This document shows positions 25,133-34,900 of a DNA stretch of 64,000 nucleotides, piece by piece; the stretch's first letter is position 1, and the number at the start of each line of letters is the position of its first letter. The notes beneath the pieces are model-generated. The model saw only the letters and a list, made by a program, of their open reading frames with translations, was not told the origin of the DNA and made no database searches. The DNA is from Leucobacter sp. CX169. Its GTDB lineage: Bacteria > Actinomycetota > Actinomycetes > Actinomycetales > Microbacteriaceae. Where the stretch lies: positions 2,666,001 through 2,730,000 of the forward strand of contig NZ_CP071051.1 in assembly GCF_017161405.1 (NCBI RefSeq). The letters are read 5' to 3'. A program made the translations under genes and the position numbers.

Positions 25133-28100
25133 ATGAACACCTACGACGCGACCCCGCACACCGCACACACCGGGTTTCCGGCGGCGAGCGGACTGTACGA
25201 TCCCGCGAACGAGCGAGACGCGTGCGGGCTTGCCGCCGTCGTCGCGCTGACCGGCACGGCCAGCCACGAGATCATCTCGCTCGCCCTCGAGGCGCTCGAG
25301 AACCTCGAGCACCGCGGCGCGGTGGGCTCGGACGAGGGCACCGGCGACGGCGCCGGGATCCTGAGCGACATCCCCGACACGCTCATTCGTGAGTCGCTCG
25401 CCGAGCAGCTGCCGGGGGTACGCCTGCCGGCGCCCGGGCTCTACGCCGCGGGCATCGCCTTCCTGCCGCAGGCCTCGACCGAGCGCCGCGCGACTCGGTA
25501 CCGCATCGGCGCGATCGCCGCCGAAGAGGGCCTCGACGTGCTGGGCTGGCGCACGGTCGATGTGCGCCCCGAGGTGCTCGGCGAGAGCGCCCGGGCCGCG
25601 AGCCCCGCGATCGAGCAGCTCATCCTGACGGCCCGCGCGGGCGAGCGCCTCGACACCGACGAGCTCGAACGCCGGGCCTTTCGCCTCCGCAAGCGCATCC
25701 AGCACGAGACCGGCTGCTACCTGCCGTCGCTTTCGGCCCGGACGATCGTCTACAAGGGCATGGTCACGACGCTGCAACTCTCGAGTTTCTACCCCGAGTT
25801 GCAGGACGAGCGGTTCACGTCCCGCTTCGCAACCGTGCACTCGCGCTACTCAACCAATACCTTCCCGTCGTGGAGCCTCGCCCAGCCGCTGCGCATGGTG
25901 GCCCACAACGGCGAGATCAACACGGTGCGCGGCAACCGAAACTGGATGAGCGCGCGCGAGGGACAGCTCGAGTCCGAGCTGCTCGGCGATCTGCGCCCGA
26001 TCCTGCCGATCTGCTCGCCCGGCGGCAGCGACTCGGCGAGCTTTGACGAGGTGCTTGAGCTGCTCGTCCAGGCGGGCCGCAGCTTGCCGCACGCGCTGGC
26101 CATGATGGTGCCCGAGGCGTGGGAGTCCGAGACCGGCCTCGCCCCCGAGCTCGTCGACTTCCTCGAGTATCACTCGCTGCTGATGGAGCCGTGGGACGGC
26201 CCCGCCGCCATGATCGCCACCGACGGCAAGGAACTCGTCGCCTTGCTCGACCGCAACGGCCTGCGCCCCGGACGCTTCCAGGTGACCGACGACGGCCTGC
26301 TCGTCATCGCGAGCGAGACGGGTGTGCTCGATTTCGCGCCCGAACGCGTCGTGCAGCGCGGGCGCCTCAAGCCCGGCCGCATGCTCGCGGTCACGCTCGC
26401 GACCGGCGAGGTGCGCGATGACGACACGGTCAAGCAGGAACTCGCGCTGGCCGCCCCGTGGGGCACTTGGCTGGAAGAGGGCAGGATCCGGCTGTCGGAT
26501 CTGCCCGAGCGCGAGCACCTCGTGCACCCGCCCGCGTCGATCACCCGTCGCCAGCGCACCTTCGGGTACACGGAGGAGGAGCTGCGCCTGCTGCTCACGC
26601 CGATGGCCCGCGAGGGCTTCGAGCCGCTCGCGGCGATGGGCACCGACACCCCGATCGCGGTGCTCTCGGACCGCCCACGCCTGATCTTCGACTATTTCGT
26701 GCAGCAGTTCGCGCAGGTCACGAACCCGCCGCTCGACGCGCTGCGCGAAGAGCTGGTGACGAGCCTCCGCGCCGGCATGGGGCCGCAGAATAACCTGCTC
26801 ACCCAGTCCGCCGACCACGCCCGCCAGGTCATCCTCGACTTCCCGGTCATCGACAACGACTCCCTCGCCCGCGTCCAGCACTTCGGCGAAGACCCGCTGC
26901 AGGAACGATCGGTCACGATCCGGGGCCTGTACCCGGTCGATTCCGACGCGAAGGGGCTCTCGGACCGGCTCGATGCGATGTGCCGCGAGGCCAGCGCGGC
27001 GATCGAGCAGGGAGCCGAGTTCCTCATCCTGTCCGACCGCGACTCGAACAAGGACCTCGCCCCGGTGCCGTCCCTGCTCGCCGTCTCGGCCGTGCACCAC
27101 CACCTCATCCGCTCGGGGCAGCGCATGCGCGTCGCCCTCATCGCCGAGGCCGGCGACGTGCGCGAGGTACACCACGTCGCCGCCCTCATCGGCTACGGCG
27201 CCGCCGCGGTCAACCCCTACCTCGCGATGGAGACCGTCGAGCTGCTCGTGCGCGACGGCTCGATCACCGGGGTGACCGAGGCCGAGGCCGTCGCCCGCCT
27301 CATCAAGGCGCTGGGCAAGGGCATGCTCAAAGTGATGAGCAAGATGGGCATCTCCATCGTCGCGTCCTACTGCGGCGCACAGACGTTCGAGGCCGTGGGG
27401 CTCGCGCCCGAGGTCGTCGACCGCTACTTCACCGGGACCGCCTCGCGCCTCGGCGGCGTCGGGCTCGACGTGATCGCGCGCGAGGTCGCCGCACGGCACC
27501 GCGCCGCCTACCCCGACGACGTCGCGGCGCTCGCGCACCGGCGACTCACCACCGGCGGCGAATATCGCTGGCGCAGGGGCGAGGAGGAGCACCTCTTCGA
27601 CCCCGAGACGATCTACAAGCTGCAGCACGCCACCCGCACGGGCCGCCGCGACATCTTCGGCGCGTACACCGCGCGCGTGAACGAGCAGCAGGAGCGCCTC
27701 ATGACGCTGCGCGGCCTGCTCAAGTTCGCGCCGACCAGGCCGCCCGTGCCGCTCGATCAGGTCGAGCCCGTCTCGGCCATCGTGCGGCGCTTCGCTACCG
27801 GCGCGATGAGTTACGGCTCCATCTCGCAGGAGGCGCACCAGACCATCGCGATCGCGATGAACCGCCTGGGCGGCAAGTCCAACACCGGCGAGGGCGGGGA
27901 GAGCGAGGACCGCCTGCTCGATCCCGAGCGCCGCAGCGCGATCAAGCAGGTCGCCTCGGGGCGCTTCGGCGTCACGAGCATGTACCTCACCCACGCGGAC
28001 GAGATCCAGATCAAGCTCGCCCAGGGTGCCAAGCCCGGCGAGGGCGGCCAACTGCCGCCGGGGAAGATGTACCCCTGGATCGCCGAGACCCGGCACGCCA

Positions 28101-29758
28101 CTCCGGGCGTCGGGCTGATCTCGCCCCCGCCGCACCACGACATCTACTCGATCGAGGACCTGAAGCAGCTGATTTTCGACCTCAAGCGCGCAAACCCTGG
28201 GGCCAGGATCAGCACCAAGCTCGTCTCCCAGAGCGGGGTCGGGCCGGTCGCCGCCGGCGTCGCCAAAGCGCTCTCGGACGTCGTGCTGATCTCGGGCCAC
28301 GACGGCGGTACTGGCGCGAGCCCCATGAACTCTCTCAAGCACGCAGGATCCCCGTGGGAGCTCGGCCTCGCGGAGGCGCAGCAGACCCTCATGCTGAACG
28401 GCCTGCGCGAGCGGGTCGTCCTGCAGGTCGACGGCCAGCTCAAGACCGGGCGTGACGTCATGATCGCGGCCCTTTTGGGCGCCGAGGAGTTCGGCTTTGC
28501 GACGGCCCCGCTCGTGGTGGCGGGTTGCATCATGATGCGGGTGTGCCACCTCGACACCTGCCCCGTGGGCGTCGCGACACAAAACCCCGACCTGCGGGCG
28601 CGGTTCACCGGCCAGGCCGACCACATCGTCAACTTCTTCACGTTCCTCGCCGAGGAGGTGCGCGAACTGCTCGCCGAGCTCGGCTACCGCACCCTCGACG
28701 AGGCGGTCGGCGACACCGACGCGCTCGACGTGAACGACGCGATCTCGCACTGGAAGGCTGACGGGCTCGACCTCACGCCGATCCTGCGCGGACCGGAGTT
28801 CCCGGAGGGCGAGCCGCGTCGCTTCGGCCGCGCGCAAGAGCACGAGGTCGCCGAGCACTTCGACCAGCAGCTGCTCGGAATGGCGCGGGATGCCCTCGAG
28901 CGCCGCGAACCGGCGGTCATCCACCTCCCGATTCGCAACACCGACCGCGCCGTCGGCACAATGCTCGGGCACGAGGTGACGAAGCGCTTCGGCGCGGCAG
29001 GTCTGCCCGCTGAGACGATCGACATCACCCTCACCGGGTCGGCCGGGCAGTCGCTCGGGGCCTTTCTGCCCGCGGGCATCCACCTCCGGCTCTTCGGCGA
29101 CGCGAACGACTACGTCGGCAAGGGGCTCTCGGGCGGCGAGATCTCGATCCTGCCCAGCCCGCAATCGGGGCACCGGGCGGCCGGCAACGTGATCGCCGGC
29201 AACGTCATCGGATACGGGGCGACGGGCGGTTCGTTCTGGATCGCCGGCGTCGTCGGCGAACGGTTCCTCGTTCGCGGGTCGGGCGCCACCGCGGTCGTCG
29301 AGGGCACCGGCGACCACGCGCTCGAGTACTTCACGGGCGGCTTCGCCCTCATCCTCGGCCCCACCGGGCGCAACATCGGCGCCGGCATGTCGGGCGGGGA
29401 GGCTGTCGTGCTCGACCTCACACTCTCGTCGCTGAACGCGGCCGAGCTCGCCTCAGGTGCGCTGCTCATGCAGCCGCTCGGCGGCGGGTCCGCCCCCGTC
29501 ACCCCCGCGCTACTGGCCGTCCGCGAGAAGATCCGAGCGCTGTTGAAGCGGCACCTCGAGCAGACCGGCTCCGCCGTGGCGGAGGACCTGCTCGGCGCGA
29601 TCGATCGTGACCCGGAGCGGGTGTTCGCCCGCTTCACCCGCCTGATCCCGCGCGACTTCTCTCGGGTGCTCGAGATTCGCGAGCGCGCGAGCGCACACGG
29701 CATTGACCCAGACGGCACCCAGGTCTGGTCGGAAATCTTGGAGGCAACCAATGGCTGA
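25133..29758 (+). CDS. gltB: Glutamate synthase large (alpha) subunit
   Basis: A 1541-residue GOGAT alpha subunit: L-glutamine + 2-oxoglutarate + NADPH gives two glutamates. The class II glutaminase domain begins at C31 (ERDACGLAAVVA), so 30 residues are removed in maturation. The central and FMN/synthase domains follow; the 3Fe-4S ligands are in VCHLDTCPVGVATQNP, preceded by CIMMR, and the C-terminal GXGXG-type helix domain contains GGEAVVLD. ATG 25133 has AGAGGA upstream. Long antisense frames opposite it are composition artefacts. Overlaps gltD by 8 bases. Confidence 0.97.
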   Translation: MNTYDATPHTAHTGFPAASGLYDPANERDACGLAAVVALTGTASHEIISLALEALENLEHRGAVGSDEGTGDGAGILSDIPDTLIRESLAEQLPGVRLPAPGLYAAGIAFLPQASTERRATRYRIGAIAAEEGLDVLGWRTVDVRPEVLGESARAASPAIEQLILTARAGERLDTDELERRAFRLRKRIQHETGCYLPSLSARTIVYKGMVTTLQLSSFYPELQDERFTSRFATVHSRYSTNTFPSWSLAQPLRMVAHNGEINTVRGNRNWMSAREGQLESELLGDLRPILPICSPGGSDSASFDEVLELLVQAGRSLPHALAMMVPEAWESETGLAPELVDFLEYHSLLMEPWDGPAAMIATDGKELVALLDRNGLRPGRFQVTDDGLLVIASETGVLDFAPERVVQRGRLKPGRMLAVTLATGEVRDDDTVKQELALAAPWGTWLEEGRIRLSDLPEREHLVHPPASITRRQRTFGYTEEELRLLLTPMAREGFEPLAAMGTDTPIAVLSDRPRLIFDYFVQQFAQVTNPPLDALREELVTSLRAGMGPQNNLLTQSADHARQVILDFPVIDNDSLARVQHFGEDPLQERSVTIRGLYPVDSDAKGLSDRLDAMCREASAAIEQGAEFLILSDRDSNKDLAPVPSLLAVSAVHHHLIRSGQRMRVALIAEAGDVREVHHVAALIGYGAAAVNPYLAMETVELLVRDGSITGVTEAEAVARLIKALGKGMLKVMSKMGISIVASYCGAQTFEAVGLAPEVVDRYFTGTASRLGGVGLDVIAREVAARHRAAYPDDVAALAHRRLTTGGEYRWRRGEEEHLFDPETIYKLQHATRTGRRDIFGAYTARVNEQQERLMTLRGLLKFAPTRPPVPLDQVEPVSAIVRRFATGAMSYGSISQEAHQTIAIAMNRLGGKSNTGEGGESEDRLLDPERRSAIKQVASGRFGVTSMYLTHADEIQIKLAQGAKPGEGGQLPPGKMYPWIAETRHATPGVGLISPPPHHDIYSIEDLKQLIFDLKRANPGARISTKLVSQSGVGPVAAGVAKALSDVVLISGHDGGTGASPMNSLKHAGSPWELGLAEAQQTLMLNGLRERVVLQVDGQLKTGRDVMIAALLGAEEFGFATAPLVVAGCIMMRVCHLDTCPVGVATQNPDLRARFTGQADHIVNFFTFLAEEVRELLAELGYRTLDEAVGDTDALDVNDAISHWKADGLDLTPILRGPEFPEGEPRRFGRAQEHEVAEHFDQQLLGMARDALERREPAVIHLPIRNTDRAVGTMLGHEVTKRFGAAGLPAETIDITLTGSAGQSLGAFLPAGIHLRLFGDANDYVGKGLSGGEISILPSPQSGHRAAGNVIAGNVIGYGATGGSFWIAGVVGERFLVRGSGATAVVEGTGDHALEYFTGGFALILGPTGRNIGAGMSGGEAVVLDLTLSSLNAAELASGALLMQPLGGGSAPVTPALLAVREKIRALLKRHLEQTGSAVAEDLLGAIDRDPERVFARFTRLIPRDFSRVLEIRERASAHGIDPDGTQVWSEILEATNG

Positions 29759-31205
29759 TCCGCGCGGCTTTCTGACGGTACGCGAGCGCGAGCTCGCCCC
29801 GAAGCGACCGGTCGCCCTGCGCCTGATGGACTGGCGCGAGGTCGTCGACCCGGCGAACCCCACCGTGGTGGCGCGACAGGCATCACGCTGCATGGACTGC
29901 GGCGTCGCGTTCTGCCACCAGGGTTGCCCGCTCGGCAACCTCATCCCCGAGTGGAACGACCTGACCCACCGCGGCCGCGGCCAGGAGGCCATCGAGCGCC
30001 TGCACGCCACGAACAACTTCCCGGAGTTCACGGGGCGCGCCTGCCCCGCGCCGTGCGAGTCCGCCTGCGTGCTGAGCATCAACCAGCCGGCGGTCACGAT
30101 CAAGCAGATCGAGAACAGCATCATCGATCAGGCGTTCGAGAATGGTTGGGTGCAGCCGCAGTCGCCGTCGCGGCTCACTGGCAAGACCGTGGCCGTCGTC
30201 GGCTCGGGGCCCGCCGGCCTGGCCGCGGCGCAGCAGCTCACCCGCGCCGGGCATACGGTCGCCGTGTACGAACGGGACGAGGTGCCCGGCGGGCTCCTCG
30301 CCCTCGGCATCCCCGATTTCAAGCTGGAGAAGGAGCTCGTCGAGCGCCGCATCGCGCAACTAAAGGCGGAGGGCACGCGCTTCCGCTGCGGCGTGACGAT
30401 CGGCCGCGACATGAGCTGGGGCGAGCTGCGGCGGCGCTACGACGCCGTGGTGATTGCCACGGGTGCCACGGTGCCGCGGGAGCTCGAAATCCCCGGCCGA
30501 GGGCTCACGGGCGTCATGCCCGCGATGGACTTCCTGGTCGCCTCGAATCGCGTGCAAGCGGGAACCCTTGAGGCGACGCCGTTCGATGCTGCGGGCAAGC
30601 ACGTCGTCGTGATCGGCGGCGGCGACACCGGCGCCGACTGCGTCGGCACCGCGCACCGACAGGGCGCGCGGTCGGTCACGAACCTCGCGATTGGGCGCAA
30701 GCCCTCCGAGACCCGGACCGAGGCGCAGCCCTGGCCCGTCCACCCGACCCTCTACGAGGTGTCGAGCTCCCACGAGGAGGGCGGCGAGCGGAAGTACCTC
30801 GCCTCGACGGTCGAGTTCGTGGCCGACGAGAGCGGCAAGCTCGTGCGCGGGCTGCACATCGCCGAGACGGGGTTCACCGAGAACGGCCGCGAGCCGATCC
30901 CGGGCACCGAGCACCTCATCGAGGCCGACCTCGTGCTCATCGCGATGGGGTTCACCGGCCCCGAGCCGATCGACGAGGACGGGCTCGCGCTCGGGCACGA
31001 CAGCCGCGGCGCGTTCGAGCGCCAGCAGGACTTCTCAACGTCACTGCCCGGCATGTTTGTCGCCGGCGACGCGGGTCGCGGTCAGTCACTCATCGTGTGG
31101 GCGATCGCCGAGGGCCGCGCGGCGGCGGCCTCGGTCGATGCGTTCCTGATGGGCGAGACGGCGCTGCCGTCGCCCGTCACGGCCTTCGACCGGGCGTTCA
31201 GCTAA
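29751..31205 (+). CDS. gltD: Glutamate synthase small (beta) subunit
   Basis: A 484-residue NADPH-dependent FAD subunit. N-terminal 4Fe-4S cysteines: CMDCGVAFCHQGCPLGN and CPAPCESAC. The FAD site is VVGSGPAGLAAAQQL and the NADPH site VVIGGGDTGADC; AGDAGRGQSLIVWAIAEGR ends the fold. It passes electrons from NADPH to the large subunit. ATG 29751 overlaps the gltB stop. The downstream 289-base gap is filled with repeats. Confidence 0.97.
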   Translation: MADPRGFLTVRERELAPKRPVALRLMDWREVVDPANPTVVARQASRCMDCGVAFCHQGCPLGNLIPEWNDLTHRGRGQEAIERLHATNNFPEFTGRACPAPCESACVLSINQPAVTIKQIENSIIDQAFENGWVQPQSPSRLTGKTVAVVGSGPAGLAAAQQLTRAGHTVAVYERDEVPGGLLALGIPDFKLEKELVERRIAQLKAEGTRFRCGVTIGRDMSWGELRRRYDAVVIATGATVPRELEIPGRGLTGVMPAMDFLVASNRVQAGTLEATPFDAAGKHVVVIGGGDTGADCVGTAHRQGARSVTNLAIGRKPSETRTEAQPWPVHPTLYEVSSSHEEGGERKYLASTVEFVADESGKLVRGLHIAETGFTENGREPIPGTEHLIEADLVLIAMGFTGPEPIDEDGLALGHDSRGAFERQQDFSTSLPGMFVAGDAGRGQSLIVWAIAEGRAAAASVDAFLMGETALPSPVTAFDRAFS

Positions 31206-31250
31206 GCGCGGGCCCTCGCCCGAGTTCGGCTGATCCGGCCGCGCTCGGGC

Positions 31251-31340
31251 AGGATCCTGCCGGGGCGCGGGATCCTGCCGGGGCGCGGGATCCTGCCGGG
31301 GCGCGGGATCCTGCCGGGGCGCGGGATCCTGCCGGGGCGC
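31251..31340. repeat. Five tandem 18-bp units carrying the iterated palindrome half
   Basis: Units 2-5 are identical GGGATCCTGCCGGGGCGC; unit 1 differs at its first base (A) and completes a full GGGCAGGATCCTGCC copy with the preceding bases. There are no spacers, so this is not CRISPR. It lies just past gltD in the gltD/CDF convergent gap. Confidence 0.92.
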
Positions 31341-31385
31341 GCCCGCGCCGACATACCCGCGCTCATTGATCAATGTGCGCCCCTC

Positions 31386-31440
31386 GAGTCGTCGCAATCT
31401 GCGGCTTGAGCACGCGCGAAGCCGCAGATTGCGACGGCTC
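31386..31440. repeat. Hairpin repeat CAATCTGCGGCTT, copy 2
   Basis: A 23-bp stem with one G-T pair and 11-base loop. The inner arms (GCAATCTGCGGCTT and complement) match the 17339-17383 hairpin; loop and outer bases differ. Confidence 0.75.
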
Positions 31441-31472
31441 GACAAAGGGACCAAGGGTGGAGAACCACAGCG

Positions 31473-31488
31473 GGGCAGGATCCTGCCC
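31473..31488. repeat. Extended iterated palindrome GGGCAGGATCCTGCCC
   Basis: A 16-bp perfect palindrome immediately before the stop of the cation transporter gene; probably part of its terminator. Confidence 0.78.
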
Positions 31489-31494
31489 GAACCC

Positions 31495-32457
31495 CTAGTC
31501 CTCGCCGAGGAAGACGATCGACTCTGTCGACGGCTCGCGCTTGTTGGGGTCGAGGTACACGTCGGGCTCGAGGTAGATGACGCGCGCCGCGGGCACGGCC
31601 TCGCGGATGCGCCGCTCGGCGAGGTTCACCGTGACTGCGAGCTGGTGCACGGTGAGCTCGGGGGCGACGCTGATCTTCGCGCCGATCATGAACTCGTCGG
31701 GGCCGAGATAGAGGGTCTTCATGTGGATGATGCGATCGATGTCGTCGCCGGCCATCAACGCCGCCTCGATCTTCTCGAGGTCGCCAGCGCTCGCGCTCTC
31801 GCCTACGAGCAGACTCTTGACCTTGAGGCCGACAATGACCGCGACGCCGACCAGCAGCACGCCGATCGCGATCGTTCCGATCGCGTCGAACAGGCCATTG
31901 CCGGTGATCACGGTGAGGCCGACGCCCACGAGCGCGAACGAGAGACCGCAGAGCGCCGCAAAGTCTTCGAGCAGCACGACGGGCAGCTCGGGCGCCTTCG
32001 AGCGGCGGATGAATTCCGCCCAGGTCGCGTCGCCCTTATGTGGCCGGCTCTCGCGAATCGCGGTGCGCAGCGAGAAGCTCTCAAGAATGATCGCGATGAT
32101 GAGCACCAGAATCGGCAGCCACCACAGCTCGATCGGGTGCGGCTCTTGGGCTTTCTTGATGCCTTCCATGATGGAGAACATGCCGCCGACCGAGAACAGC
32201 ACGATCGCCACGACGAATGCGTACACGAAGCGCACGCGACCATAGCCGAACGGGTGATCCTGATCGGCCTCCTGCTTCGCACGCTTGCCGCCAATCAGGA
32301 GCAGCAGCTGGTTGCCCGAATCGGCGAGCGAGTGAACACCCTCGGCGAGCATCGAGGACGAGCCCGAGAAGAAGGCCGCGATGAACTTGGTCACGGCGAT
32401 GCCCAGGTTGGCGGCGAAAGCCGCCAGGATCGCTTTGTTTCCGCCGGTCGCGCTCAC
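31495..32457 (-). CDS. Cation diffusion facilitator family transporter
   Basis: A 320-residue membrane antiporter of the CDF family. Transmembrane helices include NKAILAAFAANLGIAVTKF, and the metal-binding helix is AEGVHSLADSGNQLLLL. The second site helix has LLEDFAALCG. The C-terminal cytoplasmic domain (about 210-320) forms the regulatory dimer. The HxxxD/ExxxA pattern departs somewhat from classical Zn2+ CDFs, so the ion (Zn, Mn, Fe, Co) is not assigned. GTG 32457 with GAAGGG upstream is preferred. Divergent from proC. Confidence 0.9.
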   Translation of the reverse strand: MSATGGNKAILAAFAANLGIAVTKFIAAFFSGSSSMLAEGVHSLADSGNQLLLLIGGKRAKQEADQDHPFGYGRVRFVYAFVVAIVLFSVGGMFSIMEGIKKAQEPHPIELWWLPILVLIIAIILESFSLRTAIRESRPHKGDATWAEFIRRSKAPELPVVLLEDFAALCGLSFALVGVGLTVITGNGLFDAIGTIAIGVLLVGVAVIVGLKVKSLLVGESASAGDLEKIEAALMAGDDIDRIIHMKTLYLGPDEFMIGAKISVAPELTVHQLAVTVNLAERRIREAVPAARVIYLEPDVYLDPNKREPSTESIVFLGED

Positions 32458-32524
32458 GTCGATTCCCTTCAACCCCCGGGCACTGAACTGGCCCTGGCCG
32501 CGACTCCATCCTAGGATGTGGCGG

Positions 32525-33376
32525 GTGACCGACACGACGGAAATCTGCCCCCTCCCCACCACCGCGATCCTCGGCCTTGGCTCGATGGGGCGCGCGATCC
32601 TGCACGGCATGCGCGCGCCCGGCGTCAGCGTGGACGGTCCGATCCGGGTAACCACTCGCTCGATCGACAGCGCGAGCGCGCTCACGGGCATCGAGGGCGT
32701 CGTTCCGCTCGCGACCGAGGCGTCCCCTGACGCGAACCGCGAGGCGGTCGCTGGGGCCCGCATGGTGATTCTGGCGGTGAAGCCCTGGATGATCCACGAC
32801 GTGCTGCGCGAAGTCGCCGACTCACTCGCTCCCGGCGCCGTCGTCGTGAGTGTCGCCGCCGGCATCACCACCGCCAGCATGGAAGCGCTCGTGCCCGAGG
32901 GCATCTCGGTGCTGCGCGCAATGCCGAACACCCCGGCCCTCATCGGCCGCGGCGTGACCGGCATCGCGGCCGGCGCGACCGCTGACGCCGCCGCGACCGA
33001 GGCGGCCCGCGCGCACTTCTCGACGGTCGGCGAGGTGCTCGTGGTCGACGAGGGGCGCATCGACGCGCTTTCGGCGATCTCGGGCTCGGGCCCCGCCTAC
33101 GTCTATCTCTTCATCGAGGAGCTCACGGCAGCGGCTGTGCGGCTCGGGTTCACGGACGACGAGGCGCGAGTGATGGTGCAGGGCACCTTCGCCGGCGCCT
33201 CGGAGCTTGCCGCGCAGTCGGCTGACAGCCCCGCCGAGCTACGCCGCCAGGTGACAAGCCCGAAGGGCACCACCGCCGAGGCCATCGGGGTGCTGCAGGG
33301 CGCGGACCTGCCAGCGCTCTTCGACGCCGCGCTGGCTGCGGCGATCGCGCGGGCCGGCGAGCTCGCGGCCGGCTAG
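32525..33376 (+). CDS. proC: Pyrroline-5-carboxylate reductase
   Basis: A 283-residue ProC, last step of proline synthesis (pyrroline-5-carboxylate + NAD(P)H). N-terminal dinucleotide motif [12 protein letters not shown], then [24 protein letters not shown] and the active-site [15 protein letters not shown] with [15 protein letters not shown] 32525 lies 7 nt after TAGGAT (32512-32517), a leaderless layout; ATG 32516 overlaps the -10 and is unlikely. Confidence 0.94.
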   Translation: MTDTTEICPLPTTAILGLGSMGRAILHGMRAPGVSVDGPIRVTTRSIDSASALTGIEGVVPLATEASPDANREAVAGARMVILAVKPWMIHDVLREVADSLAPGAVVVSVAAGITTASMEALVPEGISVLRAMPNTPALIGRGVTGIAAGATADAAATEAARAHFSTVGEVLVVDEGRIDALSAISGSGPAYVYLFIEELTAAAVRLGFTDDEARVMVQGTFAGASELAAQSADSPAELRRQVTSPKGTTAEAIGVLQGADLPALFDAALAAAIARAGELAAG

Positions 33377-33396
33377 CACTCTCGGCACGGTCCCAG

Positions 33397-33406
33397 CAGG
33401 ATCCTG
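33397..33406. repeat. Iterated palindrome core CAGGATCCTG after proC
   Basis: Copy 20 bases past the proC stop. Confidence 0.75.
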
Positions 33407-33440
33407 CCCGCCGCGTCTGGCCCCTCGCACTTTCGCCCAG

Positions 33441-33512
33441 TAGTAGATCCGCGCTCAATAGTAGATTTTTGGCCTCCCAGCGCCTTCTGGGCGCGGATCT
33501 ACTATTGAGCGC
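33441..33512. repeat. Dispersed repeat AGTAGATCYGCGCTCA, copy 2, with nested inverted repeats
   Basis: Two overlapping hairpins are possible: TAGTAGATCCGCGC (33441-33454) with 33491-33504, or GCGCTCAATAGTAGAT (33451-33466) with 33497-33512. They are mutually exclusive. The left arm matches 11247-11268. It lies between convergent proC and tadA. Confidence 0.75.
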
Positions 33513-33570
33513 GACGGATAGAACACAGGATCCCGGGACCGGGGGCAGCGGCGCCTGGCGCGCGGACGCG

Positions 33571-34056
33571 CTAGCGCCGGGCGCGGAAGAACTCGCCGAG
33601 AAGCTCCGCGCACTCCGCCTCGCGCACCCCGGCGACCACCTCGACGGGCGGGTGCGGCAAGCGCCGGTCGCGCAACAGGTCGTAGACACTGCCGCACGCG
33701 CCAGCCTTCTCGTCCCATGCGCCGAACACGACGCGGGGCACCCGGGCGGCGGCGATCACCCCGGCGCACATGACGCAGGGCTCGAGGGTGACGACCAGCG
33801 TGCAGTCCTCGAGCAGCCGGTCGCCGATGGCGAGCGCGGTGCGGCGGATGGCGACAATCTCGGCGTGATCCGTCGGGTCGAGGCTCGCCTCCCGCTCGTT
33901 GCCGCCCTCGGCCAGGATCTCCCCCGACGCATCCACAATGACCGCGCCGACCGGGATCTCGCCCGCCTCGGCCGCGCGCCTGGCCACCGCGAGGGCGACG
34001 CCCATCAGGCGCTCGTCGCGTGGGTCCGCGGGGATCCCGCCAGTGCGCCGCGCCAT
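33571..34056 (-). CDS. tadA: tRNA adenosine(34) deaminase
   Basis: A 161-residue deaminase making inosine at the wobble position of tRNA-Arg. The zinc-site motifs are HAEIVAIR and PCVMCAGVI, with the catalytic Glu in HAE. The ADAT2/TadA pattern is kept ([19 protein letters not shown]). Start ATG 34056 with GAGGGG upstream. Divergent from upp with a 54-bp gap. Confidence 0.93.
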   Translation of the reverse strand: MARRTGGIPADPRDERLMGVALAVARRAAEAGEIPVGAVIVDASGEILAEGGNEREASLDPTDHAEIVAIRRTALAIGDRLLEDCTLVVTLEPCVMCAGVIAAARVPRVVFGAWDEKAGACGSVYDLLRDRRLPHPPVEVVAGVREAECAELLGEFFRARR

Positions 34057-34110
34057 GTTTGCCCCTCGGACTCGTCTAGTGCCCGGGTTTCTGCGACTAG
34101 AATCGCCCAT

Positions 34111-34746
34111 ATGCGAGTCTTCGTTGCGGATCACCCTTTGATCACCCACAAGCTTACGGTTCTCCGCAATGCGCAGACCCCTCAACCGACGTTCCGTCTC
34201 CTCATCGAGGAGCTGATGACGCTGCTCGCCTACGAGGCGACCCGCGAGGTGCGCGTCGAGCCTCATGAGATCGAGACGCCGGTCACGCGGACCACCGGTG
34301 TCCGCCTGAGCGAGCCGCTGCCGCTGATCGTGCCGATCCTGCGCGCGGGCCTCGGAATGCTCGAGGGCATGGTGAAGCTCGTCCCGACCGCAGAGGTCGG
34401 ATTCCTCGGCATGGTGCGCGATGAGGTCACACACCAGCCGACCACGTACGCCGAGCGCCTGCCCGACTCGCTCGCAGGACGTCAGTGCTTCGTGCTCGAC
34501 CCCATGCTGGCCACCGGCGGTTCGCTCGCCGCGGCCATCGAGTTTCTCTTCGATCGCGGAGCGGACGACGTCACCGCGATCTGCGTGCTCGGCACCCCCG
34601 AGGGCATCTCGGCGATGCGCGAGGCCGCCGGCGACCGTAAGGTGACACTCGTCCTCGGCGCGCTCGATGACGGCCTCGACGAGAACGCGTTCATCGTTCC
34701 CGGCCTGGGCGACGCGGGCGACCGCCTGTACGGCACCGCCGACTAA
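34111..34746 (+). CDS. upp: Uracil phosphoribosyltransferase
   Basis: A 211-residue UPRT that salvages uracil with PRPP to UMP. PRPP loop [18 protein letters not shown]; the substrate region [13 protein letters not shown] and the C-terminal [14 protein letters not shown] are diagnostic. ATG 34111 lies 7 nt after TAGAAT (34098-34103), so leaderless. Confidence 0.96.
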   Translation: MRVFVADHPLITHKLTVLRNAQTPQPTFRLLIEELMTLLAYEATREVRVEPHEIETPVTRTTGVRLSEPLPLIVPILRAGLGMLEGMVKLVPTAEVGFLGMVRDEVTHQPTTYAERLPDSLAGRQCFVLDPMLATGGSLAAAIEFLFDRGADDVTAICVLGTPEGISAMREAAGDRKVTLVLGALDDGLDENAFIVPGLGDAGDRLYGTAD

Positions 34747-34785
34747 TCCGGCCCCAGGCCATCGGCCCCACGTTCCACTAACCAA

Positions 34786-34821
34786 AAACTGCGTTGCGCC
34801 GCCGCGTAGCGCAGTTTTTTG
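34786..34821 (+). terminator. Terminator of upp
   Basis: AAAACTGCG...CGCAGTTTT stem with a GC-rich loop followed by TTTTTTG, 40 bases past the stop. Confidence 0.9.
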
Positions 34822-34863
34822 TTCCCTGGCGCGCCCATCTCACCCCGAATCCTCAAACCCCAC

Positions 34864-34893
34864 TTGACAGGTGACGAAGAGTTGAGATTTACT
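34864..34893 (+). promoter_or_regulatory. Strong sigma-70-type promoter for the leaderless peptide
   Basis: TTGACA (34864-34869), 18-base spacer, TTTACT (34888-34893), then 7 bases to ATG 34901. Confidence 0.7.
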
Positions 34894-34900
34894 AAGCCTC

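Noticed and set aside
25850-29317. A very long open frame opposite gltB
   Set aside because: It is a composition shadow of the high-GC gltB codons; gltB has all family motifs and the antisense product has none.
31251-31340. CRISPR array
   Set aside because: Units are directly adjacent with no spacers, and there are no cas genes in the window.
31375-33060. N-terminal extension of the cation transporter over proC
   Set aside because: It is antisense to proC; the transporter start at GTG 32457 has GAAGGG and matches the family N-terminus.
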